From assembly GCF_028372415.1 (NCBI RefSeq), contig NC_092875.1, positions 433,435,877-433,499,876 of the forward strand: a DNA stretch of 64,000 nt, in the 5' to 3' direction. Source of the DNA: Notamacropus eugenii. Its lineage: Eukaryota; Chordata; Mammalia; Diprotodontia; Macropodidae. The position numbers were made by a program, and so were the translations under genes. Shown in pieces: positions 45,095 to 57,974 of the stretch. The notes beneath the pieces are model-generated. The model was given only the letters and a program-made list of their open reading frames with translations. It did no database searches and was not told the origin of the DNA. Numbering within the stretch: position 1 is the stretch's first letter; every line of letters starts with the position of its first letter.

Positions 45095-45265
45095 AACAGT
45101 TACCATTTATATAGCACCTACTATGTGCCAGGCACTATGCTAAGCGCTTTACACCTTTTACCTCATTTCATCCTCACAACAACCCTGGGAAATTGGTGGT
45201 TTTATTATTTTACAGATGAGGAAACTGAAGCAAGCAGAGGTTCTGACTTGCAAAGCAGATGTTAA
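45095..45265 (-). repeat. MIR-type SINE
   Basis: TATAGCACCTACTATGTGCC, AGGCACTATGCTAAGCGC, TCATCCTCACAACAACCC, TTTTACAGATGAGGAAACTG. Confidence 0.85.
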
Positions 45266-45539
45266 TACCTCTCTCTTCCCAGTTTTGATTCCTTGGTGAG
45301 TCAGTTCACCTTTATATTACCCTTTTTTCTTGTTCCCTAATTCTATTGCTGATCACACCAAATAACGATCCTGGGTTATTCCCAACATCTGTTGCTAAGT
45401 GAAACTGGAGGAAATCATGAAACCATATTGTTGGGCGCTTTCTGAATGAACTCTGGCTAATCTCACTTGGGCCCTCACTGCAACAAGGCAATCCTGATGT
45501 CACCCTAATGATTCCCCATCTGGCTCACCATAGAAGCTG

Positions 45540-45945
45540 TTCCAAACCTATTTTGTTCTCAAGCCTCCCATGATACCTCCTTTGCTCACTCTCTGAGCTT
45601 AGGACCTTGTTTCATACTTCACCAGAAAAAAAATTAGGTCATTGGATGAGAACCTTCTCTTCACCTCATCTCTTATCCCTCTGACACATTCCCCCATTAT
45701 CTCCTTCACTACATTCTCTGATGAAGATGTGACTCTTCTGTGCGGATATTTTCTCCTTTATGGGTTTTCATAAGAATGTTCTCTCATGGTTTTCTTCTTT
45801 TCTCTCTGATTGCTCCTTCTCAATCTCCTTTGCTGGTTCTTCATTCAAGATCATGCCCACCAACTGTGGGTGTCCGCAAAGGCTCTGCTCTATTATCTCT
45901 TCTCTTTTCTCTTTATGGTGTCTCACTGGGCAAACCAGCCTAGCT
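45540..45945 (+). repeat. L2-type LINE, RT core region
   Basis: The plus frames read MGFHKNVLSWFSSFLSDCSF, then SFAGSSF, and in a shifted frame PPTVGVRKGSALLSLLFSLY: the L2 RT segment around the (P)QG motif. The upstream part (45540-45720) is CT-rich and more doubtful. Confidence 0.65.
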
Positions 45946-46094
45946 GATGTCACAGGGCACCCTGAAGAGGAGATAGGGGAAATAGTATATGCCAGGCAAG
46001 GAGAACCATTACCACTGCTACTGTGACTACCAACTCTCCTTGGACTCTGATGGGGATAGTCCAGGAAAGGAACAAGGGAATAAAGATTTTTAAA

Positions 46095-46300
46095 ATACGA
46101 AGTGCTTTCTATAATTAGTATCTCCTTTGAACTTCACAATGTTGCAAGGTAGATACTATCATTATCCTTATTTTATGTTTGAGGAAACTGAAGCAAAGGT
46201 TAAGGGACTTGCCCAGGGTCACACAGCTAGTGTCTGAGGTTGCATTTGAACTCAGCTCTTCCTGACTTTTAGGTCCAGTCCTCTATCTATTCTGCCAGCA
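46095..46300 (-). repeat. MIR-type SINE
   Basis: TATTTTATGTTTGAGGAAACTG, AAGGGACTTGCCCAGGGTCAC, ACAGCTAGTGTCTGAGG, CTCTATCTATTCTGCCAGC. Confidence 0.85.
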
Positions 46301-46550
46301 TCTGTCCTTGAGTCCAAGAACCTTGGGAACAGCAATGTCCCCCAAACCACCAGACCTGCTTCCATCACAGTCATAGCTGATGGGAGAAATCATCATGTAG
46401 AAGGGGCCTAGCATCTTCATCACCATCAGTAACAACTGATGACTCATGGCCACCAATAGCAGATGAGAACAAGAGCCCCAGTAGAGGTAAAATGCCTGAA
46501 ATCACTGGTCTTGCTTCCAGTCCAGGCTTCAAGGCCATCATCTGGGGAGG

Positions 46551-46680
46551 AAGCTCCTATGGAGCAATAATGACCTATGCTGTTTCTCCTGTTCTTGCTC
46601 AAAACCTTGGAGATTCAAATTCAAGTCCAAACTGAGTATTAAATGAAACAAATTTAATAATATTTAATGATCCATCTCCA
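46551..46680. repeat. Unclassified repeat, copy A
   Basis: GCAATAATGACCTATGCTG, CTTGCTCAAAACC, TTGGAGATTCAAATTCAAG, TCC..ACTGAGTATTAAATGAAAC, AAATTTAAT. Aligns over about 120 bp with 49707-49835. I do not recognise the family. Confidence 0.7.
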
Positions 46681-47059
46681 CCAGCTACCAACCAAGTGCT
46701 ACACACAAGGCAGATAAGTTGCCTGACACCAACAAGAGACACTGAGAGACAAGAGTTCAAGAGAAACCAAACCACCACTGCCATCTTTCCCACCATCTTG
46801 CTTTAGACCTTGTCCAGATGTCCAGAGCCCTGGACCCAGAAGCCAAGAATTCTTGGAATACCAATCCTTCTAGCTCAGTGTCTGTAGTTATCATCCTAGG
46901 AAGCAACCCATGGGGGATGTAGCATTTATCAATTGATATGATTTTATCAGTGGAAATGACATTAAAGGAGGCATTAACATCTGCTTTGCTGTGCCCCCTA
47001 AGGACTGTGGGAGCTTTCCATCTTACTTACGCCTGAAATCTTCTATGTGTGCGTCTCTC

Positions 47060-47165
47060 CCAATAGCTTTAAGAACAAGGACTATCTTATAATTCTCTTT
47101 GCATCCTCAACGCTTAACAGTTCTATGCATATAGTAAACACCTAATATATGCTTCATTCATTCAT
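47060..47165 (+). repeat. L2-type LINE 3' tail
   Basis: AAGAACAAGGACTATCTTATAA, GCATCCTCAACGCTTAACAG, AAACACCTAATATATGCTTC, then ATTCATTCAT. It is directly followed by another L2 copy. Confidence 0.6.
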
Positions 47166-48075
47166 CTGCTTGGTGATCATCTTACCATCTCCCACTGGGA
47201 TCAAATATCATCTTTATGCTGATGTTTCCCAGGTCCATAAATTCAGCCCTAGACTCTCTCCAGTTCCACATCACTAACTGCCTATTAGACATTTTGAACT
47301 AAATATCCTATGAATACTTGGCATCATAATCAAAACTCTATCTTTTCCCACCAACTCATCCCTCTTCCCACCTCTCAATTGTTACTTAGAGCACCACCAT
47401 TCCTCCACTCACCCAGGTTCTCACTCTGTGTAATTCTCAACTCCTTACTCTCCTTCACCCCACACATCCAAATAATTGCCCTATCTTTTCTTTTCTTTAC
47501 ATCTCACGTAATTGCCTTCTATTCACTCACATAGCTACCATCCTAGCTCAAGCCCTCATCACCTCTCACCTTCTAAATGGACTCCCTGCCTCGTCTCTCC
47601 TTATTCTGAACCATACAATTGCTGAAGAGATTTTCCTGAAGCATAGGACTACATCACAGCTCTACTCAATATAACTCCCAAAGCTCCCTATTACTGATAG
47701 GATCCAATATACATTCCTTTCGTATTTAAAACTTCATACAAGCTCAGTCTTTTCTAGTTCTCTGGTCTTTTAATACATTAGACCCTTCTGTACTCTCCAT
47801 GGTCCAGTCATACTGGCCTATTGGCTGTTTTTTTTTTTTTTCTGCACAGAGTGCCCCACCTTCTATCTCCATGCTCTTGCCTGGAATGCTCTCCCTCCTT
47901 AACTCCCCTTCTTCGAATTTCTGGTTTCCTTTAAGCCCCAAGTCAAATGCCAGCTCCTTAAGGGGGCCTCTCTCTCTAACTAATGATACCTTCCTTCTAT
48001 GTATCTTCTATATATCCTCAACTCTTTGCACAGTCAGTACTACATAAGTTCTTAACAAATACTTGAATGATTAAT
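47166..48075 (+). repeat. L2-type LINE 3' third
   Basis: Order: GCTTGGTGATCATCTTACC, TGCTGATGTTTCCCAGGTCC, TTCTCAACTCCTTACTCTCC, AAGCCCTCATCACCTCTCACC, GGACTCCCTGCCTCGTCTC, TGCCTGGAATGCTCTCCC, AAGTCAAATGCCAGCTCC, ending TCTTAACAAATACTTGAATGA. A T-run lies at 47829-47840. Non-coding. Confidence 0.8.
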
Positions 48076-48839
48076 TACAAAACATAAGTCTCTCCATGTT
48101 AGAAGTATTCTTTCAATAAGATGACTTGTAACGTGTTTTGAAAATAAACAAGTTATGTGTGGAGAAGAAAAAATGAATTTAGCTAATAACTGTTCATCTC
48201 AAAAAAAAATGGCATGAAAGCCATTTATTTCAATTTAAAAGTTATGGAGTGGACATAGGATTTCCACAGCAGGCAGATTCTAGTGCTGAATTTGCTGCTT
48301 CATTGTGTATCCTGGCAGGTTATTCTCTTTCATCTGAAAAAAACTTGAAACCCAATACCTTTCTCCTCAGAACACTGTGAAGGTTAGTAAGTAGCTGTCA
48401 TAGGTCTGGGACTTTTAAGAGAAAGTAGATAAACAAGAAAGGAGATATTTTCATATTATTATTTGAATAATGATAATATTATTAATGTATGTTCTACAAC
48501 AGAAACAAAGATGGTGTTGATCGTGGGAAATAATCAGGAGTTCTGCAGCATTGATAATATGGAAGGAAGGTGTTAGATGCCCTTTGATACACTTTACGTG
48601 TAAGCAAAAATGAAGAAAATCTCAAATCATTTGACATATATCCACAGAATCAACAGACCTGATGTTGAGAACATACAAAATATTTACCTAAGGATACAAT
48701 AACTTCTATTAGAAAGGTGCTGTGCTACAGAACTTGGGGAAACTTTGGGTAGCTTGAGGGTTAACTATAAAAGCAAATTCAAAATTGAACAGCAAATTGT
48801 AAAATGTAAGCCCAAAATATGTTAATTATTTAATATTAA
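48076..48839. other. Low-repeat sequence downstream of WDR7
   Basis: AT-rich, nothing recognised. Confidence 0.45.
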
Positions 48840-49640
48840 AAAAATTGCCACAGTAAACACATTACAAGCTATGGCATCTGGTCAGACTTGTAGGCAGCCC
48901 CCATTCACAGGGATTTCTTTACAAAATAAAATGACTAACAAAAACTGGCATCTACCATATTCGAGATTTGATGGAGGGGGATGGAGGAGGGGAAGAGCTA
49001 AGATCTGAAAAGCATGTAAAATTGGGTGCTCAGTTCATTTTAAGGGCAAATCCAAGCCAAAGCCATTCTGGGGTCTTTTTAGTCTGTAAACAGAAAAAGA
49101 ACTGAGCATCTAATTTTTGAAGTTCTTCTGGCTTTTCTTTTTGACCTTTGGTATTTGTATGTATTGACACTCTCTAAACCATTGTACAAAAACACCTTGA
49201 AGTGTCAGGCTTTAAAAATGAGTCTTCTTTTCTCTTTCTCCTGTGCAGCTTGGATTATCTTGGCCTTGTCAAAATACATTCTCTAGTTAGAGCTTGGAAA
49301 TATTTCCCTCCTGGCTCCCAAGTATTGATTTTTCAACACTCAGTTCTGTCCGTCAGCTGAAGAGGTGAAAGGTGAAAGTTCATCTAGCACTGCTTGGCTT
49401 TACCTTCCTATTAATGTCATGCCCTTTCCACATTTGATCAGATTATGTGATCACCAATCATACTGGGCCGTTATTGTGCCTACTTTACCCATACAAAAGC
49501 ATTTAAATCATCGTTGGATGCTAACACAATTCATTCCAGCCACCCTTGGCATTTGAAGAGTCAAAGTTGTTGTGATGAGCTTCTTTTAAGCTTACCTAAT
49601 TGTCACAGAAAATTATAATGTTACATTATATCCAATTCAA
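48840..49640. promoter_or_regulatory. Candidate conserved non-coding region just downstream of WDR7
   Basis: About 800 bp without a recognised repeat, 0.6-1.4 kb beyond the WDR7 poly(A) site. Balanced composition, with clustered motifs such as ACAGTAAACACATTAC near 48852 (forkhead-like), GATCAGATTATGTGATCACC near 49437 and CTAATTGTCACAG near 49597. It could be a distal 3'UTR extension, an enhancer, or neutral DNA. Confidence 0.3.
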
Positions 49641-49706
49641 AGTGTCCTGTCTTCTTATCTGAAAATTGAAAGAAAAGGATTACATTTGCTGCTTGCTCTC
49701 TAAACC

Positions 49707-49835
49707 TCTGGAAGCAGTAATGACCTATTTTGCTATTCTCACACTTGCTCAAAACCAATTATGCTCTTTTACCTTGGGGATTCGAATTCAAGTCCTAACT
49801 TAGTGTTAAATGAAATGAATTTAATGATCTTAGCT
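49707..49835. repeat. Unclassified repeat, copy B
   Basis: GCAGTAATGACCTATTTTG, CTTGCTCAAAACC, then 17 extra bases absent from copy A, TTGGGGATTCGAATTCAAG, ACTTAGTGTTAAATGAAATG, AATTTAAT. Same order and strand as copy A. Confidence 0.7.
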
Positions 49836-50290
49836 TACTCCCACAGGAGAGTGGCCCAGGTTACCAAATCTAACAATGTATAATTTGGGGGCAATTAACA
49901 GGATGCTTATGAGCCTGTGAAGGCAGATAGAACGACACTGAGCACCACTGCTCTGCCCAGGCCACAGGCGTTTCTGGGTTTTTGCCGGGGCGGCCTTTCT
50001 TCACTTCATCTTATCATGCTTCTGACAGCGTCCAGGAGGGAATTTGCTCTCTAATGTCTTTTCTGATCAAAGTCTTGCCTTTCTTGAACATGATTTTTTA
50101 GATTCATTGGGAAATAAATGACTTATATTTGAGTAAAGTATAGGTTTTGTTTTGGTTTTGAAAAGCAAAAAAAAAAAAAAAAGTAACAAAATCAGCATAA
50201 AATGTCATTTGAAAAAGATGTAAGAAGAGTGAATAAAATAGCCAGCCTAAACAGACAGTACAGGCAAGGTGTTTTCCAGTACAATTCAGT

Positions 50291-50296
50291 TTTATT
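50291..50296 (-). terminator. WDR7: Distal poly(A) signal of WDR7 (AATAAA)
   Basis: Plus TTTATT reads AATAAA on the minus strand. About 15-25 nt further on the minus strand is a likely cleavage zone, then a GU/U-rich stretch (TGTACTGTCTGTTT) near 50250-50262. This is the textbook order. It is the last good signal before the sequence returns to intergenic character. Confidence 0.65.
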
Positions 50297-52589
50297 TCAC
50301 ACACATATATACACAGGGACATTTAGTACACAGAGCATCTATTACATGGAATCTGGCAGACATCTCAGCTCACTTGTGACCCACAGCAACTCAATCCCAC
50401 ATTTTCATACAGGTGTCCCATCATGTCATCTTTTGCTTGTAAACTGCCAATGAAGCCACAGATGTCTCTACATTTACCAGGACAAGTCCAAATACAGTAC
50501 TAACAAATCAATAAAACACTAAAAGCTTACACTGGAGTGACAATACTAAATTTGCCATGGTGCTGAGAGATCTAAGCTGGAATGAAGTTTGGGACCATGG
50601 CTGCCAAAGTGGTGAAGAGGTTTGTGTTTAACTAATAGGCCAATTTTAGTTCAGTGGCTGCATATGTCTAACAGCTAACATCACTCCACTCCAGGGGCCT
50701 GGTAACAGAACCTGCTCCTGGCCCATAGTTCTGATGGACTGCTTGGACAGAGACTATGAGAGATGGAAAGATGTTGCACTTTGACTCATGTAGCTTTCCC
50801 AATTTATTTCAAATCTTCTCTATGCCACAACTGTATTTGGAAGAAATGAAAGGAGGCTATTGTCTTGTCCTGTGTCCTTTCTTGTGAAGTATTTAAATGG
50901 TTTATTTAAAAGAAACATAGGCAGGTTACTCATTTTAAGATACACTTTTACAATATCATCCCCAAATGTTTTTGTACATTTTTAGAACACGTTAGTTCTA
51001 TTTTAGATTCAGAAAATGAACAGGGACATGCTCCTTCCAAGAACATGGCTTGGTGTTCATGGCTTAGGTAGCCAACTGGAAAACAAATAAAGTGCACCTT
51101 TTAGTTTTTCTTCATAATTCTCTATCTAAATTGAGAACTACAGCATATTCATCAAATAAAGATTATGCTGTATAGTTCTTTACTTCTTCCTTGGAAACTA
51201 CACATATAGTCTTTATAAATACAATATTCATGCATGTGGCATAAATTCACTTTAAAAAAACATTCACACTACAGAATTTGACCACCAGGGAATACTACAG
51301 CTTTGCCACAGTTAGAAATAATACACTTTACAGCAATATGAGAGAAACATTCCTAATGGTTTTAATTTCTTTTTCTGTCCTTTAAAAACTCACTTCAGTA
51401 AAACAACAGATGTGTTGCTCCTAAACTGTGATCCTATTTTTTCATATATTACATAAACTCTCTCTTGAAAAATCAATGCTTTTTAAATTTAGAAGCAATC
51501 ACTTGCTTTCTTCCTTTATTACCACTTTTGGTTTCTCTGTGAGTTCCATATTTTCTTTTTCTCTAATCATTTACTTACAGAACATTTTCTTTTCGTGAGT
51601 TTTCAGACAAAATGGTTACTATCCCCTACCCCACAAATCCTTAAACCAACAAAACTATACATATGTCAATGTTTGTTAGGAATAATTTATACAAAATATT
51701 ATTTTAAGGATTTCTTTCCTTACTGTGTGCATGAACTAGCATAATTTGACAAACTGATATGTAAGCAGAAAAAAACTGAACACCTAAAGTTAACACTGAA
51801 GAAAAAAAATCCTTCTTTGGATATATGTTCAAGCAAATTTATGGAAATATAAATCATTCACCCTTCATATGTTTTTCAGAATTTTGTGCCATATTTTCTA
51901 ATTACCTAGGATATTTTCATTTTGGCAAACAAAACCTCAATCAATGGTTTTTGACAGCTGGATTCAACATTAGAATTATTAGCATGACAACTGACATGCC
52001 ACAAATATAGTTTCCTACCTTTTGATTCATAGATTTGAAAAGCTCTTTCTCAGGGAAAAAAAAAAAAACGTACCTCCAGTATATATACAGATAAGAATGA
52101 TCTTCTTAGATTTTGTTTTTTATTGTGCAAAATTGAAGCTATTGTTACATGGAATGGATTCCTTTTTTGTCTAGATTACAAGAAGCAATGGATTTGAAAA
52201 ACCAAATTATTTCATGAATACGCTTTCACTTGAACATTATAGAAGGGCATGTGCCTACAAGAGGCAGTTTTGTGTTGAAAATTTCTTCATATACATTCTC
52301 ACTTTTCTCAAACCAGTTAGATCCTTAAAAAGGAAGGTAACTGACAAGGCATAGGACACTGGAACAAGTAGTCACCCAGTGATCACCTGAAGAAAGTACA
52401 TGTAAATGTAGAAACTTTTTGGTAAATAGTAGTATATGTGTTAAGAAACCCAAAGGAAATTATGTTGATAATTAGGACGGCCATATTACCTCAACATCCA
52501 ATATCAAAGCTACTAGATTCTACTGTATGTCAGAGCTTGGGCTTAAATTCCTGAAAACGCTGATCTAGTCAGGGAGTACAATCACAGTG

Positions 52590-52595
52590 TTTATT
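52590..52595 (-). terminator. WDR7: Possible proximal poly(A) signal of WDR7
   Basis: AATAAA on the minus strand (AAAATCAATAAACACTG context), about 330 nt after the stop codon. It would give a short 3'UTR isoform. Use is not demonstrated. Confidence 0.35.
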
Positions 52596-52924
52596 GATTT
52601 TCCAGCTTCTGCTGCACCAAGCAACAAGAACTTTCCCAATAACTGCCTTCTTTTCCCTCCCACCAATGGCAGGGAAAAGCCATGTGGTGACCAAATAACC
52701 ACACACTATTGAGCTGGTATGTATACGCCTCTGAATCCATAGTTGACACAAAGGGGATTCTGCCCTATAGAAAGAACCATGCACAAGTTTTGCTCTCTTG
52801 GCTGATCCCACTGGATGACTTCGATAGGCACTGATGTGGGTAAATCGAGTATAAGTAAGGATGGAGAAGTATAGGCTTACAGAGAATTTTAAAAACAAAA
52901 ATTATAATAACAGAGACATTAATT

Positions 52925-53167
<243 letters not shown>

Positions 53168-53666
53168 TTAAAAATATTTTTCTTTAATAAGGTCAAAATC
53201 GGTATTAAACAGTATTCATTCAACTACCCATTCTCAAAATGGATATTCATCATCTTCAGATAGTTTACTTTCTTAAATCCTGAAGAATTTGATATACAAT
53301 ATCTGAACTAGTGCTAATCATGTTTTTTTGGGAAAAAGGACAATTTTTTCTTTGACATAACATTTATGAATTCCTGAATTCTCTGTTAATATTTGATTAG
53401 GAACTCACCGGAACCATAGGTGCTGATATTATATGCAAGAAAGACTTGCATTTGAAAATAATACATGTGCTTGAAAATATTTATCTTCTTGTTTGATATC
53501 AAAGGTAATACAATCCCATTTTAACATCCCATGTATGGATGGGAGATATCTTGCTGTAAAAGAACCTATAAAGCAGTGTGTTCTTCTACCGATTCAAATG
53601 CCTCAAAAAAAATTTTTTTATTTTGTAAGCAACAAACAATAAATACAATAAGGTCTTATATTTCCT

Positions 53667-53707
53667 AAAACAAAACAAAACAAAACAAAAAAACAACCAA
53701 ACAAAAA
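53667..53707. repeat. (AAAAC)n simple repeat
   Basis: AAAAC units in the WDR7 last intron. Confidence 0.9.
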
Positions 53708-54469
53708 CCCACTGTATAGTTTGTGAATTATGTCTACAGGAACAAGGACTCAGTAGAATGGAAGAACACAGTAGGAAGATGCTGATTCAGATATACAACC
53801 CATTCTCCCTTAGGTCTCACTCAGTCCTTAGGCTCTTGTCTCCCTTTAAATTAAACTGAGAGATCTTAACCAGCATTTCAGCACTGTTATCGATCGCTCA
53901 TCTGTAGTTTCCATGTCAGATAAAGAAAATACAAGGCTTGGAAGCTTTATAGGACGCATTTTACCAGGCAGTAAATCAAGTTTGGGCGCAATATTTGTTT
54001 TCAAAAAAACTTAAAATTTCTCTTATCAATCCATGAAAATTAGTAAGGAAATGTTAAATTGTGAATTATACACTTGGGACACATTATTAACAAGTTAAAA
54101 AATTAAATTCCAAAAGTATATTGGAGTAAGAGTTATCTAAGCAATTGTAATCTAGCTAACTCCATCTCTGAAGCACTTTTCTGAAGAGCTTTTCTTTGAA
54201 GTTGTTCAGCGCACACTGCTAATGCTATGAGGAGCACCCTGAAAGTCAGAAAGAAAATTTCAGAAAGGGTTTTTCCCCCTTATAATACCTTTCATTTTCA
54301 GTTCTTTTCTTCAGTAAAATTTCCATCTCAATATATTAGATTCTTGGGATTTGTACGTCTCAACCACATATGTAAAATGTGACACACAAAACCTTGGCAA
54401 ATCTTAGAACATTTAAGATGTGTTATTGATGATATCATGTTCTGAATTCTGATCAGTACAAAATATAAG

Positions 54470-54680
54470 CCATTACTTTTTCTGGCCCTTCTCAGCAGCA
54501 GAATGGTGTCAGAGAGCGTAAATCACCGCGTCTCTAGCAGGGAGCATGCAAGCAGCACTGACATTTTCACAATTTAAATCATCTTGAGTAATAACCCTTT
54601 TAAGATGACTAATGTTACTGATTTTCCTGCATTAATAATAGTGCCGAATACAACACAGAGGTGAACAAAATCACTAGTGT
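54470..54680. promoter_or_regulatory. Candidate conserved intronic element
   Basis: Within the WDR7 last intron, repeat-free, with CpGs (GTAAATCACCGCGTCTC near 54519) next to AT-rich factor-like sites (CAATTTAAATCATC near 54570, GCATTAATAATAG near 54630). Texture only. Confidence 0.25.
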
Positions 54681-56837
54681 ATGAGGTCACATTTTAAAAC
54701 CAAATGTATGGTTATGTTAACTCTTTCTGCTAAAGTTAGCCTGAGATTTAGCATATTTCAAACTATATAGTACCAAAGTCTTGATTCCCTCAATGTTTTA
54801 AAATTATTTTCAAAGATTTAATGAAATTTAAAAATAAATCCCTCAATGCTTTCTGAAGATTCCCAAATAGTTTACACAAGGTTAATATTTCAAAGACTTT
54901 ACAGTTACAAGAAGTAACTACACTTAATAACTCAATCCTCATTATATTATATATTATATTATATATACTCTGATCAAATGACCCAGAAAATTAATGGTTA
55001 AAAATTAACTGACATTAAAAAGCATATTGCATTTTTTAAAAATATAATTTTTAGTTGATAAAGGCAAATTGTCCTTTTTCATGGATTTTCTATGAAAACA
55101 TAAATACATGAACCTCATACTGTGCTTATGAGTCCCAGCAGTAGCCAAATGCTCTGGTACTTCCTTCATGCAAGAGAAGGGTTAATCATGCAAGAGAAGT
55201 CCATAAAGGCTAGGGTGATATTATGGCTAAAGGTAGAAGGCAGAATGAAGGGGATAGGAGAGGAATTCTCTCTAAGGATGCCACAGAAAGTAAAAGATTT
55301 AGGAAATGCTCAGTATGGGTATCTGGGTACCTCTCATCAACTCATGGCATGGCTCTGATTTATTACTTCATTGACTACTCCTCAGTGCTGCAAGAGAAAT
55401 TCTGCAAGTCACAATTAAAACAATACGCTCAAATAAGTTAAAACTACAGAAATTCATTGAATTATAGAGCTGGAAGATACCTTAGAGAACACTCATGCTA
55501 TAGTAACTAAAATATTTCACTCCTCTTTTCAAATTTGGGATCAATTCAATAAGGGATGTATTTTGGTTTTGTCAAAGAATCCAAGGTTTCAACCATTTAT
55601 TATTAAATTTCAAGATCTTTCTTGACCAATGGACAATATACTATGCCAAAATGCATGACTTCCTTGAATGAACCAGTGAAGTTACAGGTTTATTTAAAAT
55701 GGTGAGCTGAAGAGAAATTTAAATGGAAAAGTTCTACACATAATAACACAAGACACAGATAATATAAAATAATGGCTAATCTGAACATCATCAGCACACA
55801 GATACTAATACAAACTCATAAACAAAAACTCTCACCCTCCCTACTATTGTTCCTTACCCAACTCTGTGGTCAATGGCTTGAGGCTATGCTCAGGGTAGGA
55901 GAAAGGAATTGCTATATTTCTGAAGATCATTCAAAAAGCCAAGATTTACTATGTGGATGGCTAAAAGCTAGTAATTATTTTCAAATTATACTTTAGGTAT
56001 CTCAGAAAACAATGAAAGGCCCCATCTTCATTCTTCAGTGCCCACGTATACTAAACTGGGTAAGTTAATGGAACATAAATGACCTATTACTGCCTATTAC
56101 TTACTAAAGTAAGAAATGAAATGTGCAAATGATGAAAAAATGCCATTTTGGTTACATTTCAACTTTTTTTCTTTTTTAAATCTTAACCAGAGCTATAACA
56201 GATAACCACATAGACAAATTTCAATTTAATTTCCTTTCAGAACACTTGTCTGCTCACTGATGGAGGCATTTCTGAATAGTGAAACCATCAAAATGCAAGA
56301 AATATGAAATAAGCTTTAATATTATTTTCAATATTAGTACACTTCTGTATCTCTCTCTAAGCTTCTCTCTTACCTACACATCTATATCATTAAAACTAAA
56401 TATCTAAATAAATCAGTAAGGCATATTTGAAGGATTTCTAGGTTCTCACACTGCAATATATATATAACACAGCTTCTGGGAGTCTCCTCAAATAAAAGAT
56501 CTTCAAGATACCTATCGGCAGTAGTTTTAATACATTTTCTTGATAAAATGGAAATTACTCTTAGTAGTGTTATTTCCTTCCATTTCCTTTGAAGCAAAGA
56601 CCTAAAGTTTTTATTTAGCTCTAAGCTAAACATACAAGAAACAGGCTGCATGCTCATTTGAAAAATAAATACAATGTAGTCCAGCGGAAGTAGCATTAAA
56701 CTTAAGAGACAAGATAATTTGATTGTTGATGGAAATGTCTTCTCTGAATATTTACTGCATGTTCATGTATATTAAAATGCCAGACAGGACATGCTTGTAA
56801 CGTAAGTCCTGCTTTTCTAAAGACAGTGTACCTTATC

Positions 56838-57035
56838 AGAAAGAGCCCTGAATTTGGAGTAAGAGGAATTGGATTTAAAGTGAAGCTCCTTACTATCCGT
56901 ATGACACTGGACCAGTAACAACTCTTTAGGATCTAGGTTTCCTCACCTGTTAAAGGAAGAGGGTTGGGTTTGGGGGTAGGTTGGATCAAACAACCTCTAT
57001 AATCACCTACAATGTGAAGTCTATGATCCTATGAG
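56838..57035 (+). repeat. MIR-type SINE
   Basis: AGAAAGAGCCCTGAATTTGG, GTATGACACTGGACCAG, TTTCCTCACCTGTTAAAGG, then GAAGTCTATGATCCTATG. Confidence 0.75.
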
Positions 57036-57084
57036 GAAAGGTGCATCCCCTCAACCACACTATCAAGTGGCACACACAGTTCTT

Positions 57085-57330
57085 GGTATGACAGAGTAGA
57101 AAGAGCACTTGACTTTGGAATCAGTGTTTTGGCTTAAATTCTGACTTCAAAGCTAAGCAGCTACAGGATCTTGGGAAAGTGAGCCTCTGATTCCTAGCTT
57201 TCTTATCTGTGAGATAGGAATAACAACGCCTGCACACCTCACTTTGGAAGCTTGTTGGCAAGAAAGCGTATAACATGGCAAAGAGAAGATACATAATTTT
57301 TTCTTACTATCTTCAGATGAAGATGATAAA
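57085..57330 (+). repeat. MIR-type SINE
   Basis: TATGACAGAGTAGAAAGAGC, TGACTTTGGAATCAGTG, TTATCTGTGAGATAGG, ATAACAACGCCTGCACACC. Confidence 0.7.
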
Positions 57331-57594
57331 ACTAAAGCTAGGCTTGGACAGAGTAAAAAGAGCAAGTCAAGGAAGCTTTGTGCAGAATTCAGGCTCCATG
57401 CACCTGAACACTCCCTTGGGAGGCCCTGGTAAATGAATATTTTAAGAAGAGTTCATTATGGAAATGTGAACTGGCATGAAGAACAGCTTTGGTTCTCTTT
57501 TAACGCTTGACATCTAAGAGTGGGAAAAGGAGGCATCACAGGCAAGTTTCTATTCGGGTTGATGGGAAAGCACTGAACGCCAAATGAGCTGAGC

Positions 57595-57790
57595 ACTGGG
57601 CTCAGAAAGTGCTTCACAAACATCTTATTTGATCCTCACAGAAACTCTGTGAGCTCGGTGATATTATTATCTCCATTTGCAGTTGAGGAAACTCAGGCAG
57701 ACGAAGGCCAAGTGACTCGCCCAGGGTCACAAAGCGAGTAAATTATCTGATTTTGGATTTGAAGGCCCAGTGCTTAATCTACTATACCAC
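57595..57790 (-). repeat. MIR-type SINE
   Basis: TTGATCCTCACAGAAACTCTG, TATTATTATCTCCATTTGC, GAGGAAACTCAGGCAGACG, GACTCGCCCAGGGTCACAAAG, AATCTACTATACCACTAAG. Confidence 0.85.
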
Positions 57791-57974
57791 TAAGTTGGGT
57801 CTTAAAATACAGTATTAGGAGGTTAGGTTTAACCCTAATCTCATCATCTATGTGCTGTTCAGAAACAATGAAAAGGAATAAATCCAAAGGTCTAATAGAT
57901 ACAGATATAAAGAATAAGAGGAGGAGCAAGTCCATGTCAACAAGAGGCCATGTGGTACAACAATAATGACAACA

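Larger units (their letters stand above)
50275..52924 (-). other. WDR7: WDR7 3' untranslated region
   Basis: About 2.65 kb of AT-rich sequence, almost free of recognisable interspersed repeats, follows the TAG stop on the minus strand. It ends at a good polyadenylation signal (50291-50296). Further AATAAA hexamers on the minus strand (plus TTTATT) occur at 52590-52595, 52119-52124 and 50803-50808 and could give shorter transcripts. The repeat-poor character contrasts with the flanking intergenic DNA and fits a retained UTR. The exact cleavage site is inferred. Confidence 0.75.

Noticed and set aside
56382..56696. 104-codon minus frame inside the WDR7 intron
   Set aside because: No WDR7-like residues, no flanking acceptor/donor of quality, AT-driven composition; not treated as an exon.
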